NCBI GenBank assembly: GCA_937957685.1 | Contig: CALGAO010000078.1 | Span: 1-54,519, forward strand | Direction of reading: 5' to 3' | Length of the DNA stretch: 54,519 bases | Source: an uncultured Paenibacillaceae bacterium | Lineage (GTDB): Bacteria; Bacillota; Bacilli; Paenibacillales; DA-C8 | Shown: positions 41,716-50,277 of the stretch, in pieces | How the letters are laid out: the number at the start of each line of letters is the position of its first letter | Position numbering within the stretch: the first letter of the stretch is position 1 | Position numbers and translations under genes: made by a program | The notes under the pieces: generated by a model | What the model saw: the letters and a program-made list of their open reading frames with translations, nothing else | What the model was told of the DNA's origin: nothing | The model's database searches: none

Positions 41716-42669
41716 TCATGGCTGGCGGCTCGAGCCTCCATACAGTTCGAGCAGATCCAGCATCTCCTGCCTCAGTCCTTCCCGGAGCGGCGTGCGCGGC
41801 CGATAGCCCAGCAGCCGCTCCGCCTTGCCGATGTCTGCCCAGGTATGGCGAGGCTCGCCATGCGGCCTCGGTCGCCGCTCCAGCTTCGCCTTGCGCCCGA
41901 ACAGCTCCTCCAGGATGGCGATCGCCTCCAGCACGGAGGCGCGCTCCGCGCCGCCGATGTTGATCGTCTCGCCGATCAGCCCATCCGCCACAGCTGCGGC
42001 CGCAATCGCCTCCACACCGTCACCGATGTAGGTGAAATCGCGCGTCTGCAAGCCGTCGCCGTAGATCGTGATCGGACGATCCTCGATCATGCTGCGGATG
42101 AAGCGGTGAAACGCCATGTCCGGCCTCTGCCGCGGACCGTAGACGGTGAAGAAGCGCAGGATGATGATCGGCAGCTGCCGGTTGCGCTGATAGACGCGAC
42201 ACAGGTATTCGCCCGTCAGCTTGCTCACGCCATACGGCGACAATGGCTCTGGAACGGCATCCTCGCGGACGGCCCCCGTCTTCTCCCCGTAGATCGAGGA
42301 CGTGGAAGCGTAGATGAAGCGCCTGATCGGCAGAGAAGCGCACACCTCGAGCAGCTGTTGCGTCACCTCGATGTTGTTCACGATGTATTTCTTGAAGTCA
42401 GCGCCCCAGCTCGAACGGACACCGGGCATTCCGGCCAGATGGTAGACCGTCTCCGCCCCATCCAGCACCTCATGCAGGGGCAGCTTCAGAAGGTCGCCTT
42501 CCACGAGGCGAAACCTCGGATGATGCAAGAGTGTTCGCAGATTGCGTCTGGCCGCAAGCGGCGACAGCATCGCGTCGATGCCCGTCACTTCGCAATTCGT
42601 GTCCGCAAGCAGCCGTTCGCACAGATGGGAGCCGATAAATCCGGCTGCTCCGGTGACGACGATTCTCAT
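41716..42669 (-). CDS. ytcB: NAD-dependent nucleotide-sugar epimerase/dehydratase (YtcB-like)
   Basis: An extended short-chain dehydrogenase of 317 residues acting on a UDP-sugar. Features in order are the NAD-binding 'VVTGAAGFIGSHLCERLL', 'VYHLAGMPGVRSSW', 'RFIYASTSSIYG', the catalytic Tyr and Lys in 'SPYGVSKLTGEYLC', and 'LRFFTVYGPRQRPDMAFHRFI' typical of UDP-glucose/UDP-glucuronate 4-epimerases and related decarboxylases. The start at 42669 overlaps the stop of the UDP-glucose dehydrogenase gene by four nucleotides (ATGA), so UDP-glucuronate is the likely substrate and UDP-galacturonate or UDP-xylose the product. A longer in-frame N-terminal extension lies inside the upstream gene and is not used. 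Confidence 0.88.
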   Translation of the reverse strand: MRIVVTGAAGFIGSHLCERLLADTNCEVTGIDAMLSPLAARRNLRTLLHHPRFRLVEGDLLKLPLHEVLDGAETVYHLAGMPGVRSSWGADFKKYIVNNIEVTQQLLEVCASLPIRRFIYASTSSIYGEKTGAVREDAVPEPLSPYGVSKLTGEYLCRVYQRNRQLPIIILRFFTVYGPRQRPDMAFHRFIRSMIEDRPITIYGDGLQTRDFTYIGDGVEAIAAAAVADGLIGETINIGGAERASVLEAIAILEELFGRKAKLERRPRPHGEPRHTWADIGKAERLLGYRPRTPLREGLRQEMLDLLELYGGSSRQP

Positions 42670-44048
42670 ACAGATCTGCTCATCCTTTCGTCCATCGGCC
42701 CTTCGGCCGGAGCCAACATCCCTTCGGAAGGAGGACGCCGCTGGTCGTCCCCATGAACGTTGGTCCCGATCCCGCGGTAAACAAAGCCCAGCGTTTGCAT
42801 GCGAACGCCAATCAGCATATTCTTGCCGTCGAGGATGATCGGCTCCTTCATCATCTCCCGCAGTCTGGCCCAGTTCGCCTCGGCGTATTCGGGCCAATCG
42901 GTGGCGATGATCGCGGCGTCCGCCCCTCGCAGCGCCTCCTCGACGGAGTCAAGCTGCGCCAGCCTTGCCGACCGCCGGCTCTTCGACAGGCACGCCATCG
43001 GATCGTGCACCCGGATATAGGCTCCCCTGTGCAACAGCTCAGCGATGATCGACAGCGCCGGCGACTCCCGCTGGTCATCCGTATCCCGCTTGAAGGCAAG
43101 CCCGAGAACGGCGATCGCCTTGTCCGCATACGTTCCCAGCACCGGTTCCCAAAGGTCGATGGCATACTTCACCTGCGTGCGGTTCACGCGATGCACCTGC
43201 TCCAGAATCGACAGCCTGATGCCCTGCTGCTCCGCCTGATGCAGCAGGGCCTGCACGTCCTTGGGGAAACACGAACCTCCATAGCCGACGCCCGCCTGCA
43301 GGAAGCGATGGCCGATCCGCTCATCGAACCCCATCCCGGCAGCGACATCATTCACATGGACACCCAGCCGGTCACACAATCTCGCCAGCTCATTGATATA
43401 GGAGATCTTCGTGGCGAGGAAGGCGTTGGACGCATACTTGATCATCTCCGCGGTTCGCGGGCTGCACAAGACATACGGACAATGGATGCCCCGGTATAAC
43501 TCACGCACCTTGCGCATGGCTCCATGGTGATGGCCGCCGATGACGATCCGGTCGGGATGCATGGCATCATGCCAGGCATTGCCCTCTCTCAGAAATTCCG
43601 GATTGGACACCACTTCGAACGGGATGTCTCCCTGTCTGGCCTCGGCGATCCACGCGGTGACCTGCTCATGGGTGCCAACCGGCACCGTGCTCTTGATGAC
43701 GATCAGCTTGTAACCCTGCATGTGCTGGCCGATCATCCCGGAAGCTTGCCTGATATATTGCAGGTCACAACTGCCATCCGCACGCGCCGGCGTGCCGACA
43801 CAGATGAAGATCACATCGCATTCCGCCACAGCGGCCGCCACATCATCGGTGAATCGGATCCTGCCGCTTGTTCCGTGCTGGATCAGCTTATCCGCCAGCT
43901 GCGGTTCATGGAAAGGAAGCTTGCCTTGCGACAATTCGCTGAGCCGATCCCGATTCGGATCGTAGCCGACCACGTTCCATCCCAATTCTGCCAACAAGAG
44001 TCCGGTTGTCACACCGACATATCCCAACCCCATGATCAGGATGCTCAT
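42666..44048 (-). CDS. ytcA: UDP-glucose 6-dehydrogenase (YtcA-like)
   Basis: It oxidises UDP-glucose to UDP-glucuronate with NAD+. The protein is 460 residues. N-terminal Rossmann 'MSILIMGLGYVGVTTGLLLAELGWNVVGYD', 'VFICVGTPARADGSCDL'-type loop (here beginning VIFICVG), 'IKSTVPVGT', 'SNPEFLREGNAWHDAMHPDRIVIGG', the central helix with Lys204 ('AEMIKYASNAFLATKISYINE'), catalytic Cys260 in 'GVGYGGSCFPKD', and C-terminal 'LGLAFKRDTDDQRESPAL'. The last 35 residues extend beyond the usual family end. Gene order and overlap with ytcB-like match the ytcA-ytcB pair near the cot genes of B. subtilis. Confidence 0.93.
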   Translation of the reverse strand: MSILIMGLGYVGVTTGLLLAELGWNVVGYDPNRDRLSELSQGKLPFHEPQLADKLIQHGTSGRIRFTDDVAAAVAECDVIFICVGTPARADGSCDLQYIRQASGMIGQHMQGYKLIVIKSTVPVGTHEQVTAWIAEARQGDIPFEVVSNPEFLREGNAWHDAMHPDRIVIGGHHHGAMRKVRELYRGIHCPYVLCSPRTAEMIKYASNAFLATKISYINELARLCDRLGVHVNDVAAGMGFDERIGHRFLQAGVGYGGSCFPKDVQALLHQAEQQGIRLSILEQVHRVNRTQVKYAIDLWEPVLGTYADKAIAVLGLAFKRDTDDQRESPALSIIAELLHRGAYIRVHDPMACLSKSRRSARLAQLDSVEEALRGADAAIIATDWPEYAEANWARLREMMKEPIILDGKNMLIGVRMQTLGFVYRGIGTNVHGDDQRRPPSEGMLAPAEGPMDERMSRSV

Positions 44049-44284
44049 CTACATCCTCTCCTCCTTGATCGCTAATCTACACTATGAGCAAGGCCACAGG
44101 GCCGGAAGGGTATGTACCCTTGTTCCTGTAAAATGTGTTCGAACAACATCAAGCGAATGAAAATATGACGGTACCGGGGAAAAAACCGCCAGGCTCCACA
44201 TTCGTCTATACCACTTGTGTCACGCCCGAATATCATGCAAATGTCCAGATATTCCATATCAATATCACGAAAGGATGAGACAGG

Positions 44285-44662
44285 TTGGCCAGAATCGATG
44301 TGGTGAGAGAAGCGATTCGTCAGAGAGATGATGTGGTAGAAATGCAAGTCCAATATACCGATGGCGAGGTGGCGACCTTCCAGGTTCAGCCGGGCGGCGC
44401 GCCCGCGGCAGATCAGCTGGAATCGTTCATCAGCGGCGTCGAATGGGACCGGGTGAAGGAAGTCGAACTGGAATACGCCAACGAGGAAGAGCATGAGATC
44501 GACTTCGAGGAGCTCGAAGATCAGGAAGATGACGATGACAGCGATGAAGACGAGGACGAGGATGAGGACGACTCCGATGAAGATCGCAGCTCAGACGAGG
44601 ATGAGGACGAGGAAGATGAGGAAGATGACGACGAGGAAGATGATCCGGACGACGCGGACTGA
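44285..44662 (+). CDS. Small protein with extreme Asp/Glu C-terminal tail
   Basis: A 125-residue protein of unknown function. Residues 1-65 look folded ('EAIRQRDDVVEMQVQYTDGEVATFQVQPGG'). The last 50 residues contain about 41 Asp or Glu. It is cytoplasmic by sequence, with no signal peptide. The start is TTG at 44285 with AAGGA 9 nt upstream; a nearby ATG is out of frame. A clear terminator follows. It lies inside the spore-coat-type cluster, divergent from ytcA-like and convergent with the CotSA-like gene. The strongly basic Arg/Ser tail encoded at 45933-47648 is a possible electrostatic partner, but that is inference only. Confidence 0.7.
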   Translation: MARIDVVREAIRQRDDVVEMQVQYTDGEVATFQVQPGGAPAADQLESFISGVEWDRVKEVELEYANEEEHEIDFEELEDQEDDDDSDEDEDEDEDDSDEDRSSDEDEDEEDEEDDDEEDDPDDAD

Positions 44663-44706
44663 CGGGAGGAGCCTCGTGATCTTACAACCTGACAGCTATG
44701 TATGCG

Positions 44707-44733
44707 AACCCACCGATCAGGTGGGTTTTGTTG
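44707..44733 (+). terminator. Terminator of the acidic-tail protein gene
   Basis: AACCCACC-GATCA-GGTGGGTT followed by TTGTTG. Confidence 0.7.
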
Positions 44734-44763
44734 TGGGGACATGACGAGCAACCGGCCTCGGAT

Positions 44764-45909
44764 TCACAGCCATTGCTCCCAGACGCCCTGGATCTCCTGT
44801 GCGACCCTCGGCCATGTGAAGTGTTGCTCGACCATCCTTCGGCCATTAAGCCCCATGCGCTGCGCCCTTCCCGGATCGGACAGCAATTCATTGAGGACGT
44901 TCGCATATTCGAGCGGATTCTCCGGATCGTGGACGAGCAGGCCGTTGTCTCCGGTGACGACCTCCGGATTGCCGCCGCGCGCCGTCGTGATGAACGGGAG
45001 CCCCGAGGCCATCGCTTCATAGTGGACCCTGGCCAGCGGTTCATTCCAGATCGAGGTGCAGACGAACACATCAGCCGCATTGAACCACCGGTACACCTCC
45101 TGGGCCGGGATATAGCCGGTGGTGATGACCGGCGTTGGCGACCTGGCCGCAAGCGCCCGCAAGTAGGCGATATAGTCGCTCACGCTGTTGTCACTGTACC
45201 CGGCGCCGCCCACGATCACCAGCGTCGCATCGGGATGGCGCAGCTGCCACATCGCCCGCACCAGCACATGCGGACCTTTGTTGCGCGACAGCCGGCCGAC
45301 GAACAGGATCACCTTGCGGGAGGTCAGCCCATACCTGTCGCGCACCGCCTCCCGCACCCGTCTCGCCTCCTCCGACTCGAGCCAGGGCGCATATCTCGAC
45401 AGATCGACGCCGGAATAGATCCTGCGCAGCTTCGGCTGCGCCTGCGGATACAGGGAGGCGATCCGTTGGCCGATGTAGTTGCTGATCGTGATGATCCGCT
45501 CCGTCTGCTCGATGGCGGCCGATGCTTCGGCCCGATCGATCTTGCCCGGCTCGAACATATCATTGTGCATGCTGAGGATGATCCGCGAACGTGGCGCGGC
45601 CTGACGGACAGGCAGGACGAGACGCGGCCGGTTGAAGATATGAATGAGATCATACTGCTCCCCGGAACCAAGGAGATATTGGACGACATTCTGCGCATAG
45701 ATATCGAAGATGCCTTCGGACGGCACCCGGATATATCGGACCGCGCCGATCTGCTGTTCCGCAGGCAGAGCGGGATCGGTCCGCCCCAGGATCGTAAGCC
45801 GATGATGCTGCGCCAGCATGGTGGACACACCGTCGATATAGGTCTGGATCGCGCCGCCCCGAATATTGGGCACGGGCAGCTTCTCCGTACAGATCATCAG
45901 GATATTCAT
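44764..45909 (-). CDS. cotSA: GT4 glycosyltransferase, spore coat protein CotSA-like
   Basis: A GT-B fold glycosyltransferase of 381 residues. The N-terminus 'MNILMICTEKLPVPNIRGGAIQTYIDGV' is characteristic of CotSA (YtxN) proteins. The donor-binding half has 'VILFVGRLSRNKGPHVLVRAM' and the GT4 motif 'ADVFVCTSIWNEPLARVHYEAMASGLPFITTARGGNPEVV' with the E-x7-E pattern. In B. subtilis CotSA is an outer-coat protein next to CotS; the present gene likewise lies 23 nt downstream of a CotS-family gene. GGAGGTAAGGC precedes the ATG. It probably adds sugars to coat glycans or proteins in the mother cell. Confidence 0.88.
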   Translation of the reverse strand: MNILMICTEKLPVPNIRGGAIQTYIDGVSTMLAQHHRLTILGRTDPALPAEQQIGAVRYIRVPSEGIFDIYAQNVVQYLLGSGEQYDLIHIFNRPRLVLPVRQAAPRSRIILSMHNDMFEPGKIDRAEASAAIEQTERIITISNYIGQRIASLYPQAQPKLRRIYSGVDLSRYAPWLESEEARRVREAVRDRYGLTSRKVILFVGRLSRNKGPHVLVRAMWQLRHPDATLVIVGGAGYSDNSVSDYIAYLRALAARSPTPVITTGYIPAQEVYRWFNAADVFVCTSIWNEPLARVHYEAMASGLPFITTARGGNPEVVTGDNGLLVHDPENPLEYANVLNELLSDPGRAQRMGLNGRRMVEQHFTWPRVAQEIQGVWEQWL

Positions 45910-45932
45910 GCCTTACCTCCTCTCCTCCTGTC

Positions 45933-47648
45933 TCAGGAACCTGTTCTGCGGCTTGCCGACCTGCGCGTCGAGCTTCGCGAGCCTGCCTGGCGTCTGCTCG
46001 TGCGCCGTGAAGCGGAGCGCACAGATCTGCGCAACACGCTGGCCGATCTGACGCGTCCTGGCGTGCGCAGGAGCACGTTCCCGGAGCCGCCGGTGCGCCG
46101 CGCGCTTCCGTTCACCCTCTCTCGCGAAGTGGCCGAAGATGAACGGCTGGCCGCGGAGGACCTGGGGCGATGGTTGCGGCTGTTGCCCGACCTGCTGCGC
46201 GTGCGCGATCCGGCATTCATCGCGGAGCCGCTGCCCGATCTGGAAGCGGCGAATCTCCTGCCGCTCCGGCGGCCCCTTCTGGCGCGTCTCCTGCGCCTGG
46301 ATGCGCCGATCACGCCGCGCTGGCTGGTGAAGAAAGGCGCTGCCGGAACAGTTGCCGGAACAGCCTCCGAAGCTGCCGCCTCCTCCGCTGCGGGCATGAA
46401 CGCCAGCTCGTCGAAGGCCTCTGCGCCCGGCCGCTCGAACCATGAGGCCGCTGGCAACATCTCGGGCAGCGTGAGCGGGGCCACGAAAGACACCTGCTGC
46501 ACCTCCGGATATTCGCCCGACGGGTACTTCATCATATCTGCCCGGAGCTCTTCCAGCACCGGCCATTTGGTCGCCTCCACCGTGCCGACCAGGTTCAGGA
46601 TCGGCTCCAGTTCGGTCGGGATGAAGGTCTCCGGCTGATAGACGATCTCCTTGACGTGCTTGTAGAATTCATTGGGGAATGCCATATCGATCCACAGCAG
46701 CTCATAGGTCTCCCGGTCGATCGGATTGCCTTCGTTGTATGCTTCGATCATGCCGCGCACCCATGCCAGGTCCCATCCGCCCATGTCGACCATCGTGCTC
46801 GTGATCAGCTTGCGCAGGTCGCGGATCGGGATGTCGTACGCGACGCCATCCAGGTCGATGATCCAGACGCCGCCCGGCCCCATCTGGCCGTTGGACCAGC
46901 CGTAATCCTGGTGAGCCAAACCCCAGTATGGCTCGCCCATCCCGATCATCCGCTCGTAAGCGGAGTCGCGGAACATCTGGTAGTAGTCCGCTGCCTCGGC
47001 CTTTACCTGGGCCAGCATGGACAGCAGGGTCCCGGATGCGGGGAATTCCGAATAGATCTGGGCGATCTCCTCGAACCATCGCAGCTTCGTGATGATCTTC
47101 TCGTAGAACTTCGGCCAGCGATACAGGCGGGAAGCCTTGACCGCGCCGAATGGCGGAACATACCCCCGCGACAGCCGGTGAAACTCTCCGAGGCCGCGGC
47201 ACAGCTCCCGCACCTCGTCCAGCTCGATCTTCGATACCGGAGCGAGCGGCTCCACCCATTCGGTCACGATCCAGGCCTTGCCGCCCGCCACGACGTACAG
47301 GTTGCCTTCCCGGGTAGGGATCAGGGCCGGCACGCGAGCGCCTTGCCGCACCAGATAATCCTGGGCGCCGATGCTGAACAGGCTCCGGTTCGGCGTCCGG
47401 TGCAGCACCTTGATACTGCGCGGTCCGTGATTCGTCTCGATTCGCCAGATCGCGCCGCCCTTGTCTGGCTTGGCGGTGATGAGCGCCATGCCGGAGACGC
47501 TCATGTCGTATCGCTCCATCACTTGCCGCGCCAGCTCCTCCAGTTCCGGAGGCGCATACTGGTCATGCACGCTGCCGTCTGCCGACTGCGTCATCATGAG
47601 ATGGTCCCAAGGCTCGATGACATAACTGTTCGTTATCTCTTCGATCAA
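45933..47648 (-). CDS. CotS-family spore-coat kinase-like protein with 127-residue Arg/Ser-rich tail
   Basis: A 571-residue protein. Residues about 30-370 form the CotS/CotI/YtaA domain, an APH-like kinase fold: 'IWRIETNHGPRSIKVLHRTP' with the ATP-site Lys, 'LGEFHRLSRGYVPP', catalytic-loop 'LAHQDYGWSNGQMG' (Asp248, Asn253) and metal-binding 'IIDLDGVAYD' (Asp265). A Glu/Ala/Pro linker (about 400-440) leads to a tail from residue 445 in which Arg (38) and Ser (30) make up over half of the last 121 residues (RRRRRARRGRRSGRR, SRTRSRSGNSR, RSVRSASRRTSRR). This recalls the phosphorylated basic Ser-rich regions of CotB and CotG. The start is TTG at 47648 with AGGAGG 8 nt upstream. Other frames are also open over the tail, so its frame should be confirmed. 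Confidence 0.85.
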   Translation of the reverse strand: MIEEITNSYVIEPWDHLMMTQSADGSVHDQYAPPELEELARQVMERYDMSVSGMALITAKPDKGGAIWRIETNHGPRSIKVLHRTPNRSLFSIGAQDYLVRQGARVPALIPTREGNLYVVAGGKAWIVTEWVEPLAPVSKIELDEVRELCRGLGEFHRLSRGYVPPFGAVKASRLYRWPKFYEKIITKLRWFEEIAQIYSEFPASGTLLSMLAQVKAEAADYYQMFRDSAYERMIGMGEPYWGLAHQDYGWSNGQMGPGGVWIIDLDGVAYDIPIRDLRKLITSTMVDMGGWDLAWVRGMIEAYNEGNPIDRETYELLWIDMAFPNEFYKHVKEIVYQPETFIPTELEPILNLVGTVEATKWPVLEELRADMMKYPSGEYPEVQQVSFVAPLTLPEMLPAASWFERPGAEAFDELAFMPAAEEAAASEAVPATVPAAPFFTSQRGVIGASRRRRRARRGRRSGRRFAASRSGSGSAMNAGSRTRSRSGNSRNHRPRSSAASRSSSATSRERVNGSARRTGGSGNVLLRTPGRVRSASVLRRSVRSASRRTSRRQAGSRSSTRRSASRRTGS

Positions 47649-47685
47649 GATGAATACCTCCTGACTTGAGTCAATCGTTCGTTGT

Positions 47686-48936
47686 CTACCTGGTCGTTCG
47701 ACGTGTCGAGAGGTCTCCCGTTCTCGTCAGACGTTCATAGATGGTCAAGGTCTCCCTGGCGGTCCGGGATATGGGGTATGCCGCGGAGACATGGCGGAGA
47801 TTGGCGGAAGTGATCTCGTGCAACCGGTTCCCGGACATGAGGATCACCTCCTTCATGTCGCTGGTCAGTCGCCTGCGGGTCATGCGCCTCTCCGCATCGT
47901 GATCTCCGAACCAAGTATTCCAGGCCTCCGGCCATACCTCTGGTCGGATGAGCCCCAGGTAACCTCGGCTGCCCACCGCGATCAGGGGACGGCAGCAGGC
48001 CATCGCCTCCAGCGCGATCCTGCCGGTGCCGATCACCAGATCGCTGGCAGCATAGTAGGTGTGAATATTGTCCACTTCGCCGAAGAAGTGGATGAAGGTG
48101 GCGCCGAACAGCTCATTGTGTTCGCTTGCCAATTGCTCGATCTGCCGTTCCTGCTTGCCTCCGCCGACGATCATCAGATGGCAGTCAGCATGGCCGCTGA
48201 GCCGCAGCGAGGAGATCGCGTGGATCAGCTGCTCGCCGATATCGGCTTTCTCCCAGGACATGCGGCTCGCATACATGAGCACCTTCGCATCCGTCGGGAT
48301 CCCGAGCTGTTGCCGGGTATACGCCCGATAGGGCGAGTCATGGTCGCGGTAGGCGGCATAATCCCGTTCCTCGATGCCGTTGGCGACCAGGTCGCTCTCA
48401 ATCCCGATCTGCCGGATATGCTGCCTGAGCGGCGGGCTGACGCTGATGATCCTGCTGCGTGCCCTGGCGCTGATCGTGCGCAGGAACAGCTCATCGTAAT
48501 AGGACCCGTGCAGCGTGAACACGAAGGGCACCTTCGTCATCTCGGCTGCGGCCAAAGCCGGGTATCCGGAAGGAAACTGATGCCCATGCACGAGATCGAT
48601 GCGCTCCTTCGCGATGATCGATGCGAGCAGCTCGCCGTGAAGAGGCCCATGGTCCGCATGGTACTCATGATTGTTCAGCACAAATTCCAGCTCATAACAC
48701 GGGATGCCGAGACCGGCAAAACGTCCGAGCAGCTTGCCCTGCTTGCCGGCAACCGCCACCTCGACTCCCTGCCTGATCAGCTCTTTCGTCAGTGCGTAGA
48801 CATGCGTCTCCGTTCCCCCGATATTGAACTGGTCGATCACCATCAGCACCCGCAAAGGCCGAGTTCGCCGGCTGTGACGAGTGCTGGTCGTCGATGTCCC
48901 GCTCCGGCGGACGGGGCGTTTCACTCCTCCGGCCAA
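47686..48936 (-). CDS. ytcC: GT4 glycosyltransferase (YtcC-like)
   Basis: A GT-B glycosyltransferase of 416 residues. After a basic N-terminal extension of about 30 residues (Arg/Ser/Thr-rich) comes 'LRVLMVIDQFNIGGTETHVYALTKELIRQGVEVAVAGKQG', 'IDLVHGHQFPSGYPAL', and the donor-site region 'VLMYASRMSWEKADIGEQLI' and 'ASDLVIGTGRIALEAMACCRPLIAVG' with the Glu of the GT4 motif. The start is placed at TTG 48936 because AGGAGG lies 7 nt upstream; an ATG 12 codons earlier has no ribosome-binding site. It is the first of three genes (YtcC-like, CotS-like, CotSA-like) read together, with gaps of 37 and 23 nt. The sugar is unknown, but the nearby UDP-glucuronate genes suggest an acidic sugar or its derivative. 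Confidence 0.85.
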   Translation of the reverse strand: MAGGVKRPVRRSGTSTTSTRHSRRTRPLRVLMVIDQFNIGGTETHVYALTKELIRQGVEVAVAGKQGKLLGRFAGLGIPCYELEFVLNNHEYHADHGPLHGELLASIIAKERIDLVHGHQFPSGYPALAAAEMTKVPFVFTLHGSYYDELFLRTISARARSRIISVSPPLRQHIRQIGIESDLVANGIEERDYAAYRDHDSPYRAYTRQQLGIPTDAKVLMYASRMSWEKADIGEQLIHAISSLRLSGHADCHLMIVGGGKQERQIEQLASEHNELFGATFIHFFGEVDNIHTYYAASDLVIGTGRIALEAMACCRPLIAVGSRGYLGLIRPEVWPEAWNTWFGDHDAERRMTRRRLTSDMKEVILMSGNRLHEITSANLRHVSAAYPISRTARETLTIYERLTRTGDLSTRRTTR

Positions 48937-49112
48937 TGTGCCACCTCCTATGGGTCCTTTCCTGATATGCATATGTCATATCGGACAGAGGTGTAATGTG
49001 CAGGAGTGGAATTCGAGGCGCCGATGCGCACAAATGTGCGAATACCCTGCCCTCCACGCTTGTACCGAATATAGTAAGGTAATCGGGTCAGACGACCGGA
49101 GGAGGTGGATGT

Positions 49113-50093
49113 ATGGCAGGAGGACATTGGTTGATCGAGTCGGGCGGAATGGAAACCATCTGCGCCACCTATCGCATCGGCACATGGACAGGAGAATGGC
49201 GGCCGTTGGGCGGAGCCTTTAACGACAATGTGGGATTTGCGACGGACCAGGGGGTATATGTCCTGCGAATCCTGGGCGGAACGTCAAGCGGAGAGCAGCT
49301 GCGCGATCTGTATCGCATGCAGCTGGCGCTCGATGAGCGAGGGGTGCCCGTCCCCATTCCGTTGCTGGCCGACGGGCTGGTTCCGTACAGCATGCTCGCA
49401 GGCAAGCTGATCCAGGTCATGCCCTGCTTGGATGGAGAGTCGTTCAGCGGAGGCGAGGGGCAGGTTCGCGCCAGCGGCGCTGCGCTCCGCTCGTTTCACG
49501 AGGCATTGGAAGGAGAGGACGTTCGGGAAGGTTGCCAGCTGACACCGGCGGTTTCCTTTTTCCGATCCTATGCGAGGTGCTGCGATGCGCTCGATGCTCT
49601 GGCTGCGTGCGAGCGAATATCCAGGTATGGGCTGGCGGAAGCCCGCAGCGCGGCCGAGGAGATCTACGGCCGATGGCACGCCGGTGAGGCGGATCTGCCG
49701 CACTGCGTCATTCATGGGGACTGGCATCTGTGGAACCAGCTCTACGAAGGGGATCGGGTCGTGGGCGTGCTGGACCTCGACAATATGCAGGAAGGAGCGC
49801 GACTGCTGGACATCGCCTACGCGATATGGGTGCTTCACATCCTGACGCCGCAGTATGCGGACGTTTACCGCACGGCTTTCCTCTCCGGATACGGAGCGAT
49901 GAGCGAGCAGGAGATCGAGATGCTCCCCTGTGCCGTTGCCGCGATCGCCCTCAGCTTCCTGTGCCACGCTGCGGACAGCGACCACCCGGTTCGCAAGTGG
50001 CACAAGCAGTATGCCACGCAGATGCCGTTCATCCGCTGGCTGCTGGCGGAAGGGGGAGAGATCCTGCGCGACGCTGCAAGAGGGAAGCTGTAA
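49113..50093 (+). CDS. Aminoglycoside-phosphotransferase-fold kinase (APH/homoserine-kinase type)
   Basis: A 326-residue APH-family kinase. Visible are 'GGAFNDNVGFATDQGVYVLRIL' (nucleotide-binding strand region), the catalytic loop 'CVIHGDWHLWNQLYEGDRVVGVLDLDNMQEGARLLDIAYAIW' with HGDxHxxN and the metal-binding DLD, and a helical C-terminus. It could phosphorylate a small molecule such as a sugar or amino alcohol. Its position, divergent from the YtcC-CotS-CotSA set and sharing the kinase fold with the CotS-like protein, suggests a spore-envelope role but does not prove it. The ATG follows GGAGG by 7 nt; another ATG at 4 nt is out of frame. Confidence 0.85.
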   Translation: MAGGHWLIESGGMETICATYRIGTWTGEWRPLGGAFNDNVGFATDQGVYVLRILGGTSSGEQLRDLYRMQLALDERGVPVPIPLLADGLVPYSMLAGKLIQVMPCLDGESFSGGEGQVRASGAALRSFHEALEGEDVREGCQLTPAVSFFRSYARCCDALDALAACERISRYGLAEARSAAEEIYGRWHAGEADLPHCVIHGDWHLWNQLYEGDRVVGVLDLDNMQEGARLLDIAYAIWVLHILTPQYADVYRTAFLSGYGAMSEQEIEMLPCAVAAIALSFLCHAADSDHPVRKWHKQYATQMPFIRWLLAEGGEILRDAARGKL

Positions 50094-50151
50094 ACGGATT
50101 TTATTCGGCATACACAAGGCAGACATGGCTGGAAACTTCATCATTCGTCCA

Positions 50152-50201
50152 GAAAAAAAGACCGGAAAGGACCGGGCTTCACCCGGTCCTCCGGCCTTTC
50201 C
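50152..50201 (-). terminator. Terminator between the APH-type and ThuA-like genes
   Basis: CCGGAaAGGACCGGG and CCCGGTCCTCCGG pair around CTTCA. On the minus strand a seven-T tract follows, so it mainly serves the ThuA-like gene and may act both ways. Confidence 0.75.
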
Positions 50202-50277
50202 TGAGCGACGTCGCCGTCGACGTCCAACGTTATGCCACAAGAAGGATTCATCAGTCCCTTAACACGGACTCACTTCG

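Noticed and set aside
44698..46638. A 646-codon open frame on the plus strand opposite the CotSA-like and CotS-like genes
   Set aside because: It lacks a ribosome-binding site, spans two well-supported genes and their junction, and is open because of antisense codon bias. The Leu-rich stretch at 45930-46330 looks protein-like, but I found no start for it; it is mentioned only as a caution for the tail frame.
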